Shown: positions 27,803 to 31,299 of the stretch, in pieces
Layout: each line of letters starts with the position of its first letter
Numbering within the stretch: position 1 is the stretch's first letter
From: a virus
IMG/VR virus record: IMGVR_UViG_3300030102_003854
Coordinates: 1 to 31,299 of that record
DNA length: 31,299 nt
Reading direction: 5' to 3' (one strand)
Program-made: the position numbers and the translations under genes
The notes under the pieces: model-generated
What the model saw: only the letters and a program-made list of their open reading frames with translations
Told to the model about the DNA's origin: nothing
The model's database searches: none

Positions 27803-28002
27803 GAGATTTAGTAACACTATCAGCAGCAGGCAAAAAGAACAAAGGCAACGATCTAGTTGTGGGAAAGGTAGGGGTTATTATTGAAATCAGCGAACCGTCA
27901 CAAGCGAAATACCCAATCAATGTTCGCTGGTTCAATGCCTTGGGTTTGCGCCATACTCGCGATACACTCAGGGTGAAACGATACGAGATAAAAAAAGTTT
28001 GA
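27793..28002 (+). CDS. GDLV-family protein, TLSAAGKKN subtype, copy 2
   Basis: A 69-residue protein: MQVGDLVTLSAAGKKNKGN, KVGVIIEISEP, INVRWFNALG, ending VKRYEIKKV. Paralogue of the 26180 product; both end in YEIKKV followed by nearly the same bases and a promoter. Here it is joined to the array by the ten-base junction, whereas copy 1 stands alone, which shows that one cassette can sit in either context. Confidence 0.75.
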   Translation: MQVGDLVTLSAAGKKNKGNDLVVGKVGVIIEISEPSQAKYPINVRWFNALGLRHTRDTLRVKRYEIKKV

Positions 28003-28010
28003 GAAAAAAC

Positions 28011-28038
28011 TTGACAAACATTCAAAACGTGATACATT
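28011..28038 (+). promoter_or_regulatory. Sigma70-like promoter, extended -10
   Basis: TTGACA (28011-28016), 16-nt spacer, TGATACATT (TACATT at 28033-28038). Drives 28067-28834. Confidence 0.8.
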
Positions 28039-28066
28039 ATTATTGTCAGCAACACAGGAGGACACA

Positions 28067-28381
28067 ATGAGAAGATCAACAAACAAACAAGTAGTGAAAG
28101 CGTTCCTAGATGGTCGTAATGCCCAAGCAGGAAGCCTTTCATCCGTTCATTTACCTGCTACTGCACAGGAACCCCCCCGTGGGTATCTGCGCTCGTATAA
28201 CCAAGTTATCGCAAGATACGAGGAGGGAGCTGGATTTATTGTCTTTGACTTTACTTCGGCTGGTGAGTATATCTCGCAAACAACGTCATCACACGTTGGC
28301 CTTATCAAGCGAGAGCTACCAAACAAGTGTGTGATGCACCCACAACAAGCTAGACTGGGCGGTCTACTAGGAGGTCGATGA
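28067..28381 (+). CDS. Hypothetical protein
   Basis: A 104-residue protein from ATG 28067 behind AGGAGG. A basic start (RRSTNKQVVKAFLDGRNAQAG), a central strand pair (YNQVIARYEEGAGFIVFDFTS) and a Gly-rich end (ARLGGLLGGR). No family recognised. Overlaps the next start by one base. Confidence 0.6.
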   Translation: MRRSTNKQVVKAFLDGRNAQAGSLSSVHLPATAQEPPRGYLRSYNQVIARYEEGAGFIVFDFTSAGEYISQTTSSHVGLIKRELPNKCVMHPQQARLGGLLGGR

Positions 28382-28626
28382 TGCCTAAGAAACGTAAAAT
28401 CAAAAATCCTTACAAGCTAACCCTGCTCGAAGCCGTACAGATAGCCGAGGGCGAGGTAGAAGTAGAAGAGGATAAGTTCATAGCAACTTGGCAATGGCTG
28501 ATAGATACAGGCCATGCTTGGAGACTGCAAGGTTTCTATGGTCGCGCTGCTGCCAGCTATATTCAAAACGGGCTATGCACAATGCCCAGTGACACACAAG
28601 ACGGAGAAAACAATGGAACCAAATAA
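28381..28626 (+). CDS. DUF7417-like phage protein, copy 2
   Basis: An 81-residue paralogue of the 24661 product with the same LIDTGHAWRLQGFYGRAAAS core. ATG 28381 is chosen over the adjacent ATG 28378 because it gives MPKK aligned to MGKK of copy 1 and a 6-nt gap to AGGAGG. The C-terminal 14 residues are the most diverged part. Overlaps the next gene by 14 nt, as in copy 1. Confidence 0.75.
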   Translation: MPKKRKIKNPYKLTLLEAVQIAEGEVEVEEDKFIATWQWLIDTGHAWRLQGFYGRAAASYIQNGLCTMPSDTQDGENNGTK

Positions 28627-28834
28627 CGAGATCAGCATCACCATCAATGTGAGCGATGACCTGCTAAAGCGCGTAATGGGTTTGTATGCAACCATCAACC
28701 AGCCCCAGCAGATGGGCATTCCTGCTGCATTGCTTGGAGCCTTAGCAGGGCCACCACCAAAAGCATCAGCCGAAAACAAAGATTCAAAGCCTGCTATCGG
28801 CTTTGGTCGAGAAAAAGTTGAAAAAAATACTTGA
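28613..28834 (+). CDS. Hypothetical protein, duplicated partner, copy 2
   Basis: A 73-residue paralogue of the 24893 product: ISITINVSDDLLKRVMGL, QPQQMGIPAALLGALAGPPP, then a charged tail ending IGFGREKVEKNT. The TGA stop (28832-28834) lies inside the TTGACA of the next promoter. Confidence 0.65.
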   Translation: MEPNNEISITINVSDDLLKRVMGLYATINQPQQMGIPAALLGALAGPPPKASAENKDSKPAIGFGREKVEKNT

Positions 28835-28858
28835 CAAATCAAACAAACGTGATACATT
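28831..28858 (+). promoter_or_regulatory. Sigma70-like promoter (upstream of tandem pair)
   Basis: TTGACA (28831-28836), 16-nt spacer, TGATACATT (TACATT at 28853-28858). No gene starts before the second promoter 53 nt further on. Confidence 0.75.
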
Positions 28859-28910
28859 ATATATGTGACCAGCGAAGATAGTGAGACAACAAAAAAGTTT
28901 ATCTTTTTAC

Positions 28911-28939
28911 TTGACAATCTGTTTCAAACTAGTTACATT
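28911..28939 (+). promoter_or_regulatory. Sigma70-like promoter of the MoxR gene
   Basis: TTGACA (28911-28916), 17-nt spacer, TACATT (28934-28939), preceded by AAAAAAGTTTATCTTTTTAC. Leader to the ATG at 28993 is about 47 nt. Confidence 0.75.
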
Positions 28940-28992
28940 ATAGATACAGTACAAAACTGTTTTACTTTCAACCCTAAACCGAGAGGTTATTT

Positions 28993-30054
28993 ATGTCAAT
29001 CGATTTCAAAACTATGCTTACCGTCCTGCCCCACGTCACTGATGCGAGGTTTCCTGTTCTCATTCGTGGCCGTCACGGTATCGGTAAGTCAAGTATTGTC
29101 TATCAGTTCGCTGTCGAGAATGGTCTGCCTGTTGTCGAGCGTAGAGCTTCACAGATGACTGAGGGTGACTTGCTTGGTCTGCCTAAAGTTGAGGGCGAGG
29201 TCACTACTTGGCTTCCCCCTGAGTGGCTGCACACCGCTTGTAACGAGCCTGTGGTTCTCTTCCTTGATGAAGTAGACCGTGCCACTATGGAGGTACGTCA
29301 AGGTATCTTCGAGCTTTGCGATAGCCGTAAGATTGCTGGCCAGTCACTACACCCCGATACCCTTATCTTCGCTGCCGTCAATGGTGGTGAACATGGTGCT
29401 CAGTATCAGGTTGGTGAAATGGACCCTGCCGAGCTTGACCGCTATACTGTGTTCGACGTACAGCCTACTGTAGATGACTGGCTCACTTGGGCCGATGGTC
29501 GTGTGTCTCAAGTTGTCTGGGATTTTATCAACAACAATCACCAGCATCTCGAACACAATGATGACTACGAGCCTAACAAGGTCTACCCATCTCGACGTTC
29601 TTGGGAGCGTTTGGACAATGCTATCAAGGGTCTTGGTCCTAAAGTGACCAGCAGCCCAGTGTTGTATCACCTTGCCAGCTCCTTCATCGGCTTCGAGGGC
29701 GCAGTAGCTTTCAATGACTTCGTTTCTAACTATAAGTCTGTGGTCACCCCTGAAGATATCATCGATGATGGCCGACAAGAGCTTGTCGCTGACTTCAAAA
29801 TCAATGACCATAACGCTCTTATCGAGAGTATGAAGCAGCAAAAGTGTTTCGACATCGAGCTGGACGAGAACCAACGCTCTAACATTGCTGAGTATCTCGT
29901 AAATCTCCCATCCGAACTTGGGATGAACCTTTGGACTGTTATCACACAGTCAGCCGAAGCATTCAAGAATGCTGCTGCTATCCACAAGTGTGAGACTGCA
30001 TCTGGAAAGACTGTCCGTGAGTATATGATGGAAACACTGCAAGCAAAGCAGTAA
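28993..30054 (+). CDS. MoxR-type AAA+ ATPase
   Basis: A 353-residue AAA+ protein. Walker A GRHGIGKSS (26-34), TEGDLLGLP (57-64, typical MoxR/midasin region), Walker B VVLFLDEVDRA (87-97) and sensor-1 FAAVNGG are clear. The C-terminal 170 residues are helical with a Trp/Arg-containing lid (YPSRRSWERLDNAIKGL). MoxR ATPases act with VWA proteins as metal- or complex-insertion chaperones, and such a protein is encoded next. In phages and bacterial conflict loci similar pairs occur with unknown targets. GAGAGG precedes the start. Confidence 0.88.
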   Translation: MSIDFKTMLTVLPHVTDARFPVLIRGRHGIGKSSIVYQFAVENGLPVVERRASQMTEGDLLGLPKVEGEVTTWLPPEWLHTACNEPVVLFLDEVDRATMEVRQGIFELCDSRKIAGQSLHPDTLIFAAVNGGEHGAQYQVGEMDPAELDRYTVFDVQPTVDDWLTWADGRVSQVVWDFINNNHQHLEHNDDYEPNKVYPSRRSWERLDNAIKGLGPKVTSSPVLYHLASSFIGFEGAVAFNDFVSNYKSVVTPEDIIDDGRQELVADFKINDHNALIESMKQQKCFDIELDENQRSNIAEYLVNLPSELGMNLWTVITQSAEAFKNAAAIHKCETASGKTVREYMMETLQAKQ

Positions 30055-30108
30055 ACTCCCATCGTCACGGGCTTCCAAAAAAAGTTCAAAAAAAGTTCGT
30101 GCCGACCC

Positions 30109-30137
30109 TTGACAAATCGTTGGGGGTCGGTTATATT
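30109..30137 (+). promoter_or_regulatory. Promoter with -35 inside an inverted repeat (VWA gene)
   Basis: TTGACA (30109-30114), 17-nt spacer, TATATT (30132-30137). Perfect 7-bp arms CCGACCC (30102-30108) and GGGTCGG (30124-30130). Two AAAAAAAGTTC repeats lie upstream. Confidence 0.8.
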
Positions 30138-30172
30138 ACTATTGTAATCAACACTCAAACATCGGAGGTTCT

Positions 30173-31299
30173 ATGACTGAACCATTTGATCTCAACAAAC
30201 TGACTTGGCGTTTACTTCAAAACGAGCCGTTCTTTGCTGCCTTGTCTCGACGTATTCACAAAGTATCTTCTACTGCCGTACCCACCGCAGGTGTTACGAT
30301 AGACAAAGAGACTGCACAGTTCATCATGCTGTACAATCCGAGCTTCTTTGAGGATCTCACTGACATAGAGAGACTTGGTGTTCTGAAGCACGAGTTTTAC
30401 CATCTTATCTTCCAGCACGTTACTGGACGGCTACCACCAGAGGGTATGTCTAAAATGTGGAACGTGGCCACTGACCTTGCTATCAACAGCTTCATTGCTG
30501 ACGAGCTACCAGAGGGTGGGTGTATCCCAGGTAAGGGGCCTTTCGAGGATTATCCCCTTGAACAATCGGCTGAGTGGTACTTCTCAAAGCTCCAGAATGA
30601 CGATCAGTTCAAGCCTGACGACGGTGACGGTGAAGGTCAAGGTCAAGGCGGTGGTGACCCTGATGGTGACGGAGACGGACAGTCACAAGGCGGTTCTGGT
30701 GGCGGTCTACCTGATAGTCTGGATGACCACTCAGGCTGGGGTGAGGTTGACCAAGAGACACGCGCTATGGCCGAGGAACGGCTCAAGGATGCAGTCCGTA
30801 AGGCCACACAGGAAGTCAATCAAGGCGGTCGTGGCTGGGGTAGTATCTCGGCTCAGTGCCGTAAGAAAATCCAAGATATGGTCACCCCTCGCGTAAACTG
30901 GCGGTCTGTGCTTCGTTACTTCATCAAAACATCGCAGCGTGCGAACAAGCGGTCAACACCAAGACGTATCAACAAGCGGTTTCCGTATATTCACTCAGGA
31001 AAGCGTGTCAATCGTCAGGCCAAGATTGCTATCAGCATCGACCAATCGGGATCAGTTTCGGATGCGATGCTTGCAGCTTTCTTTACTGAACTTGACGGTC
31101 TTGCGAAGTTAGCGGAGTTTACTGTGGTTCCGTTCGACACTGAAGTAGCCGAGGATGAAGTATACGTCTGGAAGCGTGGGCAACGTAGAACTTGGGAGCG
31201 AGTATCTTGTGGCGGTACAGACTTCAATGCCCCGACAAAATGGGTCAATGAGCGACAGTTCGACGGTCATATCGTGCTCACCGACATGGAAGCTCCTAA
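30173..31299 (+). CDS. VWA/DUF2201-type metallopeptidase-like protein (3' truncated)
   Basis: The frame is open from ATG 30173 (CGGAGG upstream) to the window edge, 375 residues without a stop. Residues 71-83 (LKHEFYHLIFQHV) contain an HExxH zinc-binding motif, as in the putative metallopeptidase half of DUF2201 proteins. A Gly/Asp/Gln-rich linker (148-180) follows. A VWA-like domain has a MIDAS pattern: ISIDQSGSVS (Asp290, Ser292, Ser294), GGTDFNAP (Thr349) and HIVLTDMEAP (Asp371). It is the usual partner of a MoxR ATPase, here upstream but under a separate promoter. Confidence 0.88.
   Translation, partial: MTEPFDLNKLTWRLLQNEPFFAALSRRIHKVSSTAVPTAGVTIDKETAQFIMLYNPSFFEDLTDIERLGVLKHEFYHLIFQHVTGRLPPEGMSKMWNVATDLAINSFIADELPEGGCIPGKGPFEDYPLEQSAEWYFSKLQNDDQFKPDDGDGEGQGQGGGDPDGDGDGQSQGGSGGGLPDSLDDHSGWGEVDQETRAMAEERLKDAVRKATQEVNQGGRGWGSISAQCRKKIQDMVTPRVNWRSVLRYFIKTSQRANKRSTPRRINKRFPYIHSGKRVNRQAKIAISIDQSGSVSDAMLAAFFTELDGLAKLAEFTVVPFDTEVAEDEVYVWKRGQRRTWERVSCGGTDFNAPTKWVNERQFDGHIVLTDMEAP

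Noticed and set aside
20074-28939. Regularly repeated short motifs as a CRISPR array.
   Set aside because: Repeats are promoters and gene starts at uneven distances with coding sequence between them, not direct repeats with uniform spacers.
1-31299. tRNA or rRNA genes.
   Set aside because: No cloverleaf-like segment was seen and there is almost no non-coding space; gaps between genes are all under 200 nt and hold promoters, terminators or repeats.

Overview
The window reads as part of a large tailed dsDNA bacteriophage genome. All of about 70 genes lie on the plus strand, packed tightly with many 1-17 nt start/stop overlaps and many products of 50-110 residues. There are no rRNA, tRNA or host housekeeping operons. 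Phage-type functions are present: a UvdE repair endonuclease, a DnaE-type DNA polymerase III alpha subunit, dUTPase, a ClpP-like protease, a peptidoglycan amidase (endolysin), GroEL, glutaredoxin, small holin-like membrane proteins and a MoxR AAA+/VWA pair. Promoters are close to the sigma70 consensus, so host RNA polymerase probably reads them. The host is not identifiable. Secreted proteins (left edge, 17287, 17926) suggest a Gram-negative host, and a vague likeness to secreted proteins of Myxococcota or Bdellovibrionota is only an impression.

Layout. 1-2654: 3' end of a probable surface protein, then small genes including DUF4385, tiny membrane proteins and the first 'GDLV' proteins. 2655-9160: single-gene transcription units, each with its own promoter: a PD-(D/E)XK-like protein, uvdE, a DUF262 protein and dnaE. 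9177-10844: an overlapping small-gene operon ending in dut and a possible ribbon-helix-helix protein. 10914-16209: an acidic repeat protein, clpP-like, amidase, a second nuclease-like protein, groEL and a coiled-coil/membrane protein. 16214-18838: small operon with glutaredoxin, a secreted unknown and a secreted trypsin-like protease. 18940-28834: accessory region dominated by paralogous 50-80 aa proteins starting MQVGDLV (SH3/KOW-like in appearance), mixed with a zinc-ribbon protein, a double zinc-knuckle protein and a duplicated two-gene block. 28993-end: MoxR ATPase and a VWA/HExxH metallopeptidase-like protein that runs off the window.

The most unusual signals are architectural. (1) In the GDLV array the 3' end of one gene (codons for LEV-x-CK-stop) also supplies the Shine-Dalgarno and ATGCAAGTAG start of the next, so N- and C-terminal peptides of neighbours are locked together and genes behave like exchangeable cassettes. 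(2) Six promoters have the -35 box in the loop of an inverted repeat whose arms differ in sequence between copies but stay complementary. (3) Two dozen near-identical promoters (TTGACA, 16-17 nt, TA-x-x-x-T) break the window into short transcription units. (4) One near-perfect promoter fires straight into a perfect intrinsic terminator.

Functional links are mostly inferred. DnaE, dUTPase, UvdE and the nuclease-like proteins fit genome replication and repair. GroEL and ClpP fit protein folding and processing. Amidase and the small membrane proteins fit lysis. The roles of the GDLV family, zinc-knuckle protein and MoxR/VWA pair are unknown.
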